A DNA stretch of 64,000 bases from assembly GCA_950097015.1 (NCBI GenBank), contig CATNEN010000038.1, positions 26,883,001-26,947,000 of the forward strand, given 5' to 3'. This document shows, one piece after another, positions 48,001 to 57,385 of the stretch. Made by a program: the position numbers and the translations under genes. The notes under the pieces are model-generated. The model did no database searches. It had not been told where the DNA came from and saw nothing but the letters and a program-made list of their open reading frames with translations. This DNA is from Macrostomum hystrix (taxonomy: Eukaryota > Platyhelminthes > Macrostomidae). Each line of letters starts with the position of its first letter. The stretch's first letter is position 1.

Positions 48001-48257
48001 TCGTTGCTAACGTCCGTGTCGGAGCTTCGGACACTATCGCCAGTTGGTTGACGCTGCGGAGGTGGCCGTCGAGATGCTGCGGCATCGCTAACAGCCGATG
48101 CAGCTACTGGGAGAGTGTCGGCACGAGTTAGAGAGTTAGGATTGCTAGACTGTGCCGCCTTTCTAGGACTGCGACGCTGCGGCGGCGGCGGCGGCTTCCG
48201 CTTCACCGAGGCTTCCGGAGGCGAATTGGTCGCCCTAGTCCGCTTCGTTGGCGACAT
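42014..48257 (-). CDS. PARG: Poly(ADP-ribose) glycohydrolase (five exons, complete)
   Basis: PARG hydrolyses the ribose-ribose bonds of poly(ADP-ribose), reversing PARP signalling in nucleus and cytoplasm. Exons are 48257-47275, 45443-45364, 43860-43667, 43012-42886 and 42789-42014. They sum to 2160 nt (719 aa), with phases closing at every junction. The N-terminus (1-110) is basic and Pro/Ser-rich with NLS-like KRTR and KRKPPPPP. The accessory helical region has LPGMARLALALPHL and ANAFFSTFPRR-like sequence. The macrodomain carries GTIEDDGCGMLEVDFAN, then GGGVLGRGLVQ at 409-419 joined to EEIRF, placing the catalytic Glu pair at 420-421 (human E755/E756). It continues with ITGAERFSNYTGY, VVAMDAR, and TGNWGCGAFGGD at 540-551. 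Residues of about 600-719 form an acidic tail that may be variable. Intron 1 is a minisatellite, intron 2 hosts an antisense NPF gene, and intron 3 is a second array. Confidence 0.93.
43024..43490. repeat. 17-bp degenerate minisatellite in PARG intron 3
   Basis: Units around GATCATTTAGAAACTGG plus G, with GGGATCTGGGATCATTT variants. It starts 12 bp from the PARG exon at 43012-42886. The ATCTGGGATMATT core resembles the arrays at 1-925 and 49.6-51.2 kb. Confidence 0.9.
43993..44171 (-). mobile_element. tRNA-derived SINE, copy 3 (reverse)
   Basis: On the minus strand: CGTGGCAGAGCGGTTCCACT (A-box), AGCTCGATTCTACGGCGAGG (B-box region), then the body shared with copies 1 and 2 (GTGTACACTGCCTGACGATG; GTGTGTGCTCAGGAGTCAGC). 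It lies in PARG intron 2, near the 5' side of the nested NPF gene. Shorter than copy 1 and without a clear tail. Confidence 0.75.
44601..44608 (+). promoter_or_regulatory. TATA box of the NPF gene
   Basis: TATATAAT (in GGCCTATATAATGAG) lies about 110 bp upstream of the NPF ATG. Transcription would start near 44630. An acceptor-like TTCATTTTTAG ends at 44689, so the 5' UTR may contain a short intron. Confidence 0.5.
44717..45041 (+). CDS. Neuropeptide F (NPY/NPF family) precursor, two exons, nested in PARG intron 2
   Basis: Exons 44717-44916 and 44996-45041 encode 81 aa. After a signal peptide (1-22) and a short spacer comes the NPF signature RPDMFRNPAELKQYLRSLN, then GYYATLGRPRY (residue 68). 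This is the pancreatic-polypeptide-like fold seen in invertebrate NPFs, which act on G-protein-coupled receptors to control feeding and behaviour. The intron splits the Arg codon of the final RPR-Y (AG|A), the intron position conserved across NPY/NPF genes. Oddly, the residues after RPRY are RRRF and an acidic end (DQEDFDEEN): no Gly for C-terminal amidation. An alternative acceptor 12 nt downstream would give RPRF-D, again without Gly. A TATA box lies upstream and AATAAA at 45145. It runs antisense to PARG. Confidence 0.85.
45145..45150 (+). terminator. Polyadenylation signal of the NPF gene
   Basis: AATAAA about 105 bp after the NPF stop codon, in TTTAATAAATACC. A second one lies further on in an AT-rich stretch (near 45208). 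Confidence 0.55.
45545..47225. repeat. 23-bp minisatellite in PARG intron 1
   Basis: About 73 copies of CCCAGTCTCTTCCCATCTCA plus TCT. A CTCCCAG/CTACCAG dimorphism and rarer marks (CCTAACTC, CCATCTAATC, CCATATCATC) recur in the same order at about 45940-46060 and 46690-46800, indicating a segmental duplication of roughly 0.8 kb. It fills nearly the whole 1.83-kb intron. Confidence 0.95.
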
Positions 48258-48417
48258 TTTGTGCTGCTTTTAAAAATTGAAATACTTCAACAATGGTGTC
48301 AACATACCGAGCTCTGCCTTCGGCTAGTGTAATTGAACTAACAAGCTGAAAACAATTAGTTTCAATTGGGTCCGTGTCAAAAGTACGACAAATTATATTA
48401 AAAAATAGAGGACAGAA
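48258..48417. other. Short 5' flank of PARG
   Basis: On the minus strand the sequence before the ATG reads TTTCAATTTTTAAAAG|CAGCAC, a plausible 3' splice acceptor 11 bp upstream of ATG 48257, fitting a spliced or trans-spliced 5' end. Confidence 0.35.
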
Positions 48418-48790
48418 TAAACAAGGTATATTACAGAAATAGGGTGGCAGATTACAGAAATAGGGTGGCAGATTACAGAATGAGGATGACAGATTACAGA
48501 GATAGGGTGGCAGATTACAGAATGAGGATGAAAGATTACAGAAATAGGGTGGCAGATTATTGAATGAGGATGACAGATTACAGAAATAGGGTGGCAGATT
48601 ATTGAATGAGGATGACAGATTACAGAAATAAGGTGGCAGATTACAGAATAAGCATTGTAGATTACATAATAAGGATGCAAGATTTCAGAATGAAAATGGT
48701 AGAATACCATCTGTAAGGATAGTAGATTACAGAATAATGATGGTAGATTACAGAATGAGTATGGTGGATTACATAAATAGGGTGGCAAAT
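48418..48790. repeat. Dimeric 20/22-bp repeat upstream of PARG
   Basis: Alternating GATTACAGAAATAGGGTGGC and GATTACAGAATGAGGATGAC-type units, giving roughly 40-bp dimers on the left. It becomes degenerate towards 48790. Confidence 0.85.
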
Positions 48791-49610
48791 TTCTGAAAAA
48801 GTATGATAAAAGTGCTTTTCTTTTTTTTTAACAAACAAAATAAGCGAACTAGGCACGATGCTATCTACTAAATAGTAATGAAATCAGGAAATTGTCTATT
48901 TTTTCATTAAAATAGTAATATTCATTGACTAAAGCAAATTGTAACTCATAGTTACAACCATCATTATTATCTAATTTATAAAACTATCAGATAATAATAT
49001 TAATTCGACATTACAGTCCATTATTCGTAATAATAAAAGAATATGAAAAAAACGAGTTAAGCACAGTACGAGAATTAAGAGTTACATAAGACTCAATTAT
49101 ATCTGGATGCATTACATTAAATCATTAATAGAGTATACGCCTGTCACGCAACCACCGCGTGTTAGGCAATCTTCAATCGCTAAAAATAGCATGGCCCGCT
49201 GACGTACCATGCAAACACCAACAGGTGCTAAAAATAGCTCAAGCAGATATATTTTCACGCAAGCATTGCGTGAATTTTAACAATAGGAAAAAACTCCTGT
49301 TTAATACGAAGACGCTCTTTGTGCAGGCATTTATAAATTAGTATTAGGGCACAAAACTAAAAACTATAACAAATCACTATAATAAAAACTATAATTAATC
49401 AATCATTATTTATTGTAGCACCGTAGACAAAATTTAGCTAACATCTTAACAATCTCAAAGGTAACCTACTTGGCTAAAATATAACACATTCGAACAAAGC
49501 AGACTGGGCATGATTGCGGACCAGAAAGGCGCGGATTTGAAAACAAGATAACGACAAAAACTGACATTTGAATGATCCGCATAAGGATCTTTAAGAATGG
49601 ACAATCTGGA
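48791..49610. other. AT-rich intergenic DNA with a short inverted motif
   Basis: Unique sequence. Around 49150-49280, GCTAAAAATAGC occurs once and GCTAAAAATAGCTC once, near an ACGCAACCACCGCG / ACGCAAGCATTGCG pair. No gene recognised. Confidence 0.35.
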
Positions 49611-51150
49611 ATGACTTATGAATCCCAATCTGGAATAATTAAGAGTATAACATCAAAACTGAGGATCACAGGAGCCTTAGGATGATTATGATCAAACTAA
49701 CTGAAGATCTAGCATAATTATGACCAAACCGGAGGATCTGGGATAATTATGACCAAACTTAAGGATATGGGATAATTATGACCAAACCTGAGGATCTGTG
49801 ATAATTATGACCAATTGCCTGAGGATCAGGGATAATTATGACCAAACCTAATGATCTGGGATAATTATGACCAATTGCCAGAGGATCAGGGATAATTATG
49901 ACCAAACCTAAGGATCTGGGATAATTATGACGAATTGCCAGAGGATATAGGATAATTATGACCAAACTTATGGATATGGGATAATTATGACCAAACCTGA
50001 GGATCTGGGATAATTATGACGAATTGCCAGAGGATATGGGATAATTATGACCAAACTTAAGGATATGGGATAATTATGACCAATTGCCAGAGGATATGGG
50101 ATAATTATGACCAAACTTAAGGATATGGGATAATTATAACCAAACCAGAGGATCTGAGATAATTATGACCAATTGCCTGAAAATCAGGGATAATTATGAC
50201 CAAACCTAATGATCTGGGATAATTATGACCAATTGCCAGAGGATATGGGATAATTATGACCAAACTTATGGATATGGGATAATTATGACCAAACCTGAGG
50301 ATCTGGGATAATTTTGACCAATTGCCTGAGGATATGGGATAATTATGACCAAACCTGAAGATCTGGGATAATTATGACCAATTGCCAGAGGATATGGGAT
50401 AATTATGACCAATTGCCTGAGGATATGGGATAATTATGACCAAACCTAATGATCTGGGATAATTATGACCAATTGCCAGAGGATATGGGATAATTATGAC
50501 CAAACCTAAGGATATGGGATAATTATGACCAAACCTGAGGATCTGGGATAATTTTGACCAATTGCCTGAGGATATGGGATAATTATGACCAAACCTGAAG
50601 ATCTGGGATAATTATGACCAATTGCCAGAGGATCAGGGATAATTATGACCAAACCTAAGGATCTGGGATAATTATGACCAATTGCCAGAGGATATAGGAT
50701 AATTATGACCAAACTTATGGATATGGGATAATTATGACCAAACCTGAGGATCTGGGATAATTATGACGAATTGCCAGAGGATATGGGATAATTATGACCA
50801 AACTTAAGGATATGGGATAATTATGACCAATTGCCAGAGGATATGGGATAATTATGACCAAACTTAAGGATATGGGATAATTATAACCAAACCAGAGGAT
50901 CTGAGATAATTATGACCAATTGCCTGAAAATCAGGGATAATTATGACCAAACCTAATGATCTGGGATAATTATGACCAATTGCCAGAGGATATGGGATAA
51001 TTATGACCAAACCTAAGGATATGGGATAATTATGACCAAACCTGAGGATCTGGGATAATTTTGACCAATTGCCTGAGGATATGGGATAATTATGACCAAA
51101 CCTGAAGATCTGGGATAATTATGACCAAACTTAAGGATATGGGATAACCC
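49611..51150. repeat. 29/31-bp minisatellite downstream of cysteine synthase
   Basis: About 50 units alternating AAACCTGAGGATCTGGGATA and AATTGCCAGAGGATATGGGA, each ending TAATTATGACC. A block of about 500 to 740 bp is duplicated: the order of variants at 49890-50560 recurs at 50640-51110. The core GGATCTGGGATAATTATG is shared with the array at 1-925. Confidence 0.95.
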
Positions 51151-51266
51151 AGGACTAAAGATAAAAATCGCTTAACCTGATGATCTGGGATAGTTGCGTC
51201 CAATAACTATCAGCAACTGAGAGCATAGCTTTTATGTCATATTCAAAAAACCATCCGTCAACATCC

Positions 51267-51731
51267 TCAATGCAGCCACTGCCTGTACTCTTCGGGCACA
51301 GAATCAAGCAAGCCTTTGGACTCTAAAAACTGCCTGCTAAACAGTTTGGCATAGTAGCGCTGTCCCAGGTCACACAGGCAGGTGACAATCACGTGACCGG
51401 GGCCCATCTGGCGGGCCGCCTGGACGGCGCCGGCCACGTTGATGCCCGAGGAGGCGCCAACAAAGAAGCCCTCCTCGTGGAGCAGTCGAAAAGTGTGCTC
51501 AACAGCTAGTGAGTCGGTGATGTGCAGAGCGTGATCAACAGGGGCGCCAGCTAGATTCTGGGTGACCCGTCCTTGACCGATGCCTTCTGTGATAGAGTTG
51601 TCGCCCTGACGCTTCAGTTCTCCATTGGTGAAGAAGTTGTACAGCACGCTGCCCTCGGGGTCCAGTAGGAAAGTGCGAATGTCTGGATTGCGCTCCTGAT
51701 GGATTATGTGTATTTCATCATTGACTGAAGA

Positions 51732-51762
<31 letters not shown>

Positions 51763-52589
51763 TGATTCCATAACACACCTTAAGAAAGGTGCCAACACCG
51801 GCCAGTGTGCCGCCAGTGCCAGTAGCGAATGCGACCGCGTCAACCCGGCCCTCAGTCTCTTCCCAGATCTCTGGGCCGGTAGTTTCGTAATGCGCCAGTC
51901 TTTATAATTAAACAGATGGGTTTGAGTAATCAGTGTGTGTCTACCGTCAGTGCTTACAGCAACGCTGCAACTATTGTTATGGTCTAACGCGTTTGTCATA
52001 GGAAAATTCTGATCATTCCATTAACCTGCTGAGCAATTTAAAGTCGTATATATATACGTACACAGGCATCAACTCACGTCAATAATGTTCATAAAGCATA
52101 TTTGGCAGCTCACCTATTCGCGGTATTATCAAACTGATTGGTCCAAACGGCATTCTCCAGGCCATCGGCGAATCGTTTGGCCTGGTGATTATAGTTGTTT
52201 GGATCTGTGTAGGCCACAGCAGGTACGGGATACACAGTGGCGCCGAGTACACGTAATAAATCAATTTTCTCCTTAGACTGAGTGTCCGGCATGAAGATTA
52301 CACACTTATAGCCTAGAGCATTGCACAGGTGAGCCAAACCGATACCAGTATTGCCAGCGGTGCCTTCAACTACAGTGCCGCCAGGTTTTAATTGGCCGCG
52401 TTTAACAGCGTCGGCTATGAGATACAAAGCAGCCCGATCTTTCACGGAGCCTCCAGCATTGGCGTATTCGGCTTTGGCTAGGATTTCGCAGCCAGTGGCC
52501 TCGCTAACCCGGCCCAGACGGATCAGGGGTGTGCGACCAACGGCGCCGCGAAGGCCCTGACGAATAAAGTGATTGGCTAGGCCGGACAT
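51267..52589 (-). CDS. Cysteine synthase-like PLP enzyme (three exons)
   Basis: A fold-type II PLP enzyme of the cysteine synthase/cystathionine beta-synthase family. It probably makes cysteine from O-acetylserine or another activated serine, or H2S-related products. Exons 52589-52114, 51899-51779 and 51695-51267 sum to 1026 nt (341 aa). Catalytic marks: GGSVKDR with PLP lysine at 50, the substrate loop [13 protein letters not shown] at 75-87 (TAGNTG instead of the usual TSGNTG), and the phosphate-binding GTGGTLAG at 186-193. [13 protein letters not shown] and [16 protein letters not shown] follow. It lacks the heme domain and CBS pair of vertebrate CBS, so it is a stand-alone cysteine synthase, as in nematodes and bacteria. 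An acceptor (TTATCAG|TACAGC) precedes the ATG by 6 bp. The exon-3 start was fixed by phase (CATCAG|GAG). Confidence 0.9.
51735..51763. repeat. (CAAT)n microsatellite in cysteine synthase intron 2
   Basis: About seven CAAT/ATCA tetranucleotides, (ATTG)n on the gene's strand, in the 83-bp intron between the donor at 51778 and the acceptor at 51696. Length changes would alter a very short intron. Confidence 0.85.
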
Positions 52590-53120
52590 GCTGTACTGAT
52601 AAATTGGCTAAGAATTATCCGATGCACTGCTGTAAAACAGGTGTTGTGTTGCTCACATGTATAAAACATAATGTTACTTATGCATTGAAAATAACTTATA
52701 AGTAGCCTATAGATATAGGACTTAAAGTTGTGTATAGTACTAAAAAAATAACGTCAATTGAAGTCGTGAATCTTACACGAATCTTACATCATATGGATAT
52801 ATATATTTTTTTACTTTCTTTTTCAATGTAGCAGACTACAAAAAATCTAATACTTTTTGAAGTAGTAAATAAAACGCGCCTTTTGGCACGATATTGCAAC
52901 CTGAATAGTACTGTAATAGTATCCGGGTTTAAGTTTTTTTAGAGAAACTAAGATAATTTAATAGACGATTAAGCACTGCAGGTCTGAAATATTTAATGCG
53001 TGGAGTAGCACCAGCAAGCTTGGTTGTTTTTGTTGGCTTGTCAGGGTTGCCCTGTTGTCATTCACAAAAGACCCAGATTGAAAGCGTAGAAACATTTTAA
53101 TTAAGGATCGCATTTTTCGG
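52590..53120. other. AT-rich intergenic DNA
   Basis: Between the cysteine synthase gene (its 5' flank) and the end of the 323-aa gene. No gene or repeat recognised. Confidence 0.4.
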
Positions 53121-54092
53121 CTAGGGCTTTCCGCGAGGTTGACCTCCGTGTGTCAGTACACGAGAGCGCGCCAATGGCATAGTCGGCACGCAGCCAAGAA
53201 TCTCAGTACGGCCAGACAGACCGTCGGGTTCGAACAACAGCGGTGGCGATAGAGGACAATAGTTCAGAATCTCTTTTCGTCGTCCGCAAGCTACGGTTTC
53301 AGGCGTTGTCCGTAAGCATTTTTTTCCTTCGACTTTAAAATTATGCGCGCAACTTGTTTTAGTTGACTGTAGTGGCTGCACTGAATTGCGTAATCGAACT
53401 ACAGGGCCGTAATAGTAATTTTCACCCTCTTCAGTCAAAGAGCGATCAACTTGAAAGCTGCATTTGTAATCATGGAACGATGTTTTTGAAAGTCTATTTT
53501 CAGGAAAAGCAGCAGCGCAACTGACATTCGCGCTACGTAGACTGAATGACGAAGGTGTAGCCAATAGCGTGGGAGTGTCCACACGAATGACACGATCGGT
53601 ATTACAATTAGCTTCCAATTTATATCGCGATGCACTGCAACGGTTCCGCTGTCGACGCTTTTGTTGAGTATTATTATTTGTCGATTTATGTTTCATTTTA
53701 TCTGACAGTTTAAATGCAACTGGATCTTTAACTAGTGAACGAGAAGATTCGGTTGTGCAATATAGTTCAAGGTTGTCTTCAAAATGCGTCAACAACTTGC
53801 CGCAGCTGGCCAACAGACGAAACGTGAAGCTAACATTGCTAGTCCCATCAGGCAGTAGGGTGACGAGGTCGCTAGACAATCCAATCGGATAACTTGGGCG
53901 GCTACAATCGACGTTGCTGCTAACTCTCGGAGACGGTAGTGCCATACAATCTCCGTTAGCCGCAATGGCTATACGTTTTGTCTCTTGATCGTTAAATATT
54001 GAATATTGATTACACTCTTGCTTCGTAGCGGCCTCCGAAGCCTCCGTTTTCAATTTCTCATCACTTGATAAACAATTCAAAAGACGCAGCAT
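53121..54092 (-). CDS. Unrecognised 323-aa protein, single exon
   Basis: An uninterrupted frame of 324 codons from ATG 54092. The composition is ordinary, unlike the repeat-derived frames elsewhere in the window. I do not recognise it. It is Ser/Thr/Leu-rich with about 14 cysteines and no signal peptide or membrane segment. A basic cluster (QQKRRQRNRC near 150) could be a nuclear localisation or RNA-binding patch. The last 60 residues are Pro/Gly/Arg-rich (YCPLSPPLLFEPDGLSGRTE, then QPRGKP). An intronless gene next to mobile-element debris could be a retrocopy or a lineage-specific gene. An upstream TTG extends the frame by seven codons but is unlikely to be used. Confidence 0.5.
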   Translation of the reverse strand: MLRLLNCLSSDEKLKTEASEAATKQECNQYSIFNDQETKRIAIAANGDCMALPSPRVSSNVDCSRPSYPIGLSSDLVTLLPDGTSNVSFTFRLLASCGKLLTHFEDNLELYCTTESSRSLVKDPVAFKLSDKMKHKSTNNNTQQKRRQRNRCSASRYKLEANCNTDRVIRVDTPTLLATPSSFSLRSANVSCAAAFPENRLSKTSFHDYKCSFQVDRSLTEEGENYYYGPVVRLRNSVQPLQSTKTSCAHNFKVEGKKCLRTTPETVACGRRKEILNYCPLSPPLLFEPDGLSGRTEILGCVPTMPLARSRVLTHGGQPRGKP

Positions 54093-54113
54093 TGTCACCG
54101 TTTTTATTAACAA

Positions 54114-54475
54114 AAGCGCTCTTTTATTTTAACTACGTCTAGTGCTGATTTAGCGTCTAATATTTAAATCAAGTGAACACCGCATAGTAAACTGAAGTTT
54201 TCTCTATGGCACATACCTATAGAATTCACCTAAAACTCAATCTATATTACTTTTGCTTTAAAGAACTTAAAATGATATTTATGATATCGGGATAGGCAGA
54301 CTTAAGCTTGCTGCATTGAACTAACAGAAAGAAGAATCAGACTGGATAAGTCATTTTAAACCAAGGAAATATATGTAAAGAGCTTTCTGATCTCTCACAA
54401 ATGTCATAATACCTGGTAGTCGCTCACGTAGCATTGATTTTTTAAAGATTTTGCACAGCAGGGGTTAAAAAACTT
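54114..54475. other. AT-rich flank
   Basis: 5' flank of the unrecognised gene. Nothing recognised. Confidence 0.35.
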
Positions 54476-54645
54476 TTTTGTCGAAATTGAAGTTTACTCT
54501 GTGAAAATAGAATGTAGTTTTTTCCATTAGAGCGATACACTGTCGAAATTGATGTGGAGTTTGTTACTATAGAAGTTACTGTTGTTCAAAATATAAGGTA
54601 AAATGGTATAGAGACCGCTCGAATTCACAGCAAGCTCGCTGGCGA
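54476..54645. mobile_element. Diverged single arm of the foldback element family FB2
   Basis: TGTCGAAATTGAAGTTTACT...GTCGAAATTGATGTGGAGTT...GTTACTGTTGTTCAAAATAT...GGTAAAATGGTATAGAG matches the right arm of the foldback element at 59.81-59.95 kb in order, with many substitutions. No opposite arm lies nearby. So this is a dispersed and older member, or a solo arm. Confidence 0.6.
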
Positions 54646-55990
54646 GTAAAAACCTCTATTGACCGTCTTCAAAGTCCCATAGAAAAGGCGTAGCACCCAA
54701 GCCGGCGCAGAGCGTTCACACGTCGTGATGTCAGCTTGAATGGATCCCATTCAAGGGGATGAAGTCATTCAGTCGCTCTAATGAGCTCCTCTCGTGATAC
54801 AGTAACTGGCAACGCAACATGCAATTTTCCAACTCGTCAACCGACTGATCAAAATCCTCGAGAGAAAGTGCTTCAACAACTTTCTCAAAGTCGAATCATC
54901 GATGTACTTCTGGATCTCGTCGCCAGTAAGTCCGCAACTACAGCAATATCTTATAATTCCGCCAAGTAACGCGTCCCAATGAAGAAGCGGGGTCATAGTC
55001 ATTTCAAGGCTAGTCAGTCAAAGACCTTTCTCCTTTCCTTGGCTATCCAGTTAATCTTGTTGATTCGACCAGGGTCAATCACCTCAGCTATCTTCGCGCA
55101 GTTCTTTTTAATGGATCAGATGCCATTGCATTGGATTTAGCTTCTCCAGCGGTGTGGCGTTGACATCGAGTTTGTGCGTCAGCAAAAATAAAGGTCTGCA
55201 CTCTGCACATAGAGAAGACCGACTGTCTGCCAGACGCAACTACGAGACGCAACTCGTACATCCCTTCAGTGCATGATAAGAAGTTCGAACAAGTGCAAGA
55301 CGATAACACAGACAGTTCATAACCGATCCTTTCAGATGGAGCGACAACTGAGCATACAGTAGCTGGAGTAAATAACTCAGAAGCAGCAGACGTCAAATAA
55401 AAAAAATACTAGTTGGGAGTTCTAGCCCACTCTTTGTAACTTTGAGGCAGGATTGGAGAATCAGACTAGGCAGTAATATCATTCACAATACATTATTGTA
55501 TTGTATCGTCTAGCTTAATAGCAGTGTTTGTGTTATTTACTCACTATTTTTGTGTTGATTCCTCATTGAAAGAAACTAGATACCCATTATTCCCCTTAAA
55601 TATGTTTCGAATCATGGAATGTAAGAGAGGGCAAGGAATTTTCAATGTATTGGAATGCAGTAAACTACTTTTTTTTGTATTTTATTGCCATCTTTACTAT
55701 GCTACTAGTAAGCTTATCATATGAAAATACTTCACGAAAATATTATGCTCTCATCACCAAGCAATCAACTTTATGATTCAGGCCAATAGAGATGCAAAAA
55801 TATATTGAAAAGGTTAAAAAACCAATCTATTCATGAAATTTAGATCTTGAAAAAGAATCTAAACATGAAAGTAAATAATGAAGTCGGAAATTTATTTAAA
55901 AGAAGTGTGATTTATGACTCGGTGGGGTGAAAGTGTCAAAAGTGACCTTCAGATCCCTGGGGAGCCCGGACACATTGTTGCGGTCCAGTT
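54646..55990. other. Intergenic DNA with a probable decayed coding relic (-)
   Basis: On the minus strand, 55150-54660 shows short protein-like pieces in shifting frames (KVIDPGRINKINWIAKERRK; SLGRVTWRNYKILL; FDFEKVVEALSREDFDQSVD) broken by stops. This looks like a decayed retroelement or pseudogene, but I cannot name the family. The remainder is AT-rich without features. Confidence 0.3.
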
Positions 55991-55996
55991 TTCACT

Positions 55997-56006
55997 TTAT
56001 ATAATA
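55997..56006 (+). promoter_or_regulatory. TATA box upstream of the 56.1-kb ORF
   Basis: TTTATATAAT in CACTTTATATAATAAG, about 80 bp before the first ATG (56087) and 155 bp before the long ORF. Its spacing suits a core promoter. Confidence 0.4.
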
Positions 56007-56160
56007 AGACCACCAAAAGCCGGCCAGAGAAAATTGTCAAGACAGTGCCAAGGCGTGAAAACTGCAACACATTGAATTACAAATACATGGACAGCAATTT
56101 GGATGATTTCCTACAAGAACTACTAGACGACATGGGAGCTCTGCTCAAGAGAATGTGGTG

Positions 56161-56793
56161 ATGGCACCGGAGCCAGTTGCCACATCAATGGCAACAAAGA
56201 GGCCTCGTACGCCATCACCGGTGACGGTCAAACAGGCGAAGATGGCACAGCCAGCATGTGCAGCCAGCAGCGGCCGTCCTAAATTAATAATTCGGCTAAG
56301 CACAGGAGGACCTGCTCGACAAGCGGCTAAAACATCGTCAACTCGCAGTCGACACTCGGCTGGGCCAGCACCGCAGCCACTGGAGTCTAGAGCCAGGAGA
56401 GAATTGCAGCCCATGCCGCAGCCGACACAAGCCGTGCCACAGTCTACACAGCTGGTGCTTCAGCCTGTGCAACAGACCCAGCCAGCGCCAGAAGAAGAGG
56501 AAAGAGAGAAAATGATCCATGATCTGACGGAATATATAGAGAAAGTCGCGTTTTATACATATGAGCAATCATATCCTCAACACACTCAAATATGGAGCAT
56601 GACGGCATTGAAAAGTCTGCCGCAGCAGCATGCAGTCACCACGCTGCAAGTTGTAGTGCACAACCTGCACCATAGCACAGCAACTGGCAAGGCGACTCTC
56701 CATCGGAAAGTCACCAACATGGAGTTTCGATGGATTTTCCAGCAGATCGGCTGGCCCTACTACCGAGCATTACTGGCCCCGTGCGCATTCTGA
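56161..56793 (+). CDS. Unrecognised 210-aa ORF, possibly part of a retroelement
   Basis: Open from 56107, with the first in-frame ATG at 56161. The N-terminal half is Pro/Gln/Ala-rich and basic with an NLS-like KRPRTPSPVTVKQAK. The C-terminal half is more ordered (IHDLTEYIEKVAFYTYEQSY; VTNMEFRWIFQQIGWPYYRA). Another ATG at 56087 opens a frame (MDSNLDDFLQELLDDMG) that stops after 24 codons in the -1-related phase. A one-base indel near 56135 would join them, so the gene may be broken or use a frameshift. About 200-580 bp downstream come a purine run (AGTAGGGAGG) and a segment resembling the LTR of the 60-kb element. The ORF could therefore be the last ORF of an LTR element. Function unknown. 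Confidence 0.4.
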   Translation: MAPEPVATSMATKRPRTPSPVTVKQAKMAQPACAASSGRPKLIIRLSTGGPARQAAKTSSTRSRHSAGPAPQPLESRARRELQPMPQPTQAVPQSTQLVLQPVQQTQPAPEEEEREKMIHDLTEYIEKVAFYTYEQSYPQHTQIWSMTALKSLPQQHAVTTLQVVVHNLHHSTATGKATLHRKVTNMEFRWIFQQIGWPYYRALLAPCAF

Positions 56794-57164
56794 GTAGGAA
56801 GTGAGGAGCATTTATGGACTTATTTTTAAGGTGAAGGGTTTTTATGGTGTACTTTTGCACCATAATTTTATATTTTTGTGCCTATATGTTCACTTATAGG
56901 TTTATGTGTTTTATTTTTATATATATTGTGTTTTATTGTGTGTAACTGCTTTTCTGTTCACTTATAGTCATTATTTCACTGCGTGCGTTTAAATCTGAAT
57001 AGTAGGGAGGTCAGTTGAGATAGGGCTTCATTCATTTTCTAAGAAATATTTGTAATTTTGTTTAACTACACTCTGATTTGTTCTAATGCACCAAAAATTG
57101 TTTTTATGCACTGGCAAATGCACCAAAAATAAAACACTTATAATGAAGTGAAGAAGGGGAGCAA

Positions 57165-57385
57165 AAAAATAGTATAAATACCTTTTACACTAGTAAAAGG
57201 CAGAATAAAATCAACGTTTTGAAACATTTGTGTTTTTCACAGTGTGCAGAATAAGAAATCTTGAATATTGAAGTGTTTGTCTTAAAGTTATTTGAAGAGA
57301 CCATGACAAAGAGAAGCGAAGAGAGTGAACGGAGAGCTGTAACCCTAGATCCACTGGTAAAGCCCAAGATGGACTGAAAAATGAA
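57165..57385 (+). mobile_element. LTR-like segment related to the 60-kb retrotransposon LTR
   Basis: Contains a TATA-like AGTATAAATACC at 57172 and the string ACCCTAGATCCACTGGTAAA, then GCC, six bases and GGACTGAA. The 60.43-kb sequence has ACCCTCCGATCCACTGGTAG, then CC, six bases and GGACTGAA. Both are preceded by GAGAGTG. Shared order over about 50 bp suggests a diverged LTR of the same element family. Ends not placed. Confidence 0.4.

Noticed and set aside
47450-48131. Plus-strand and other-phase frames over PARG exon 1
   Set aside because: Shadow frames of a GC-rich exon; the PARG reading is supported by family motifs and phase.
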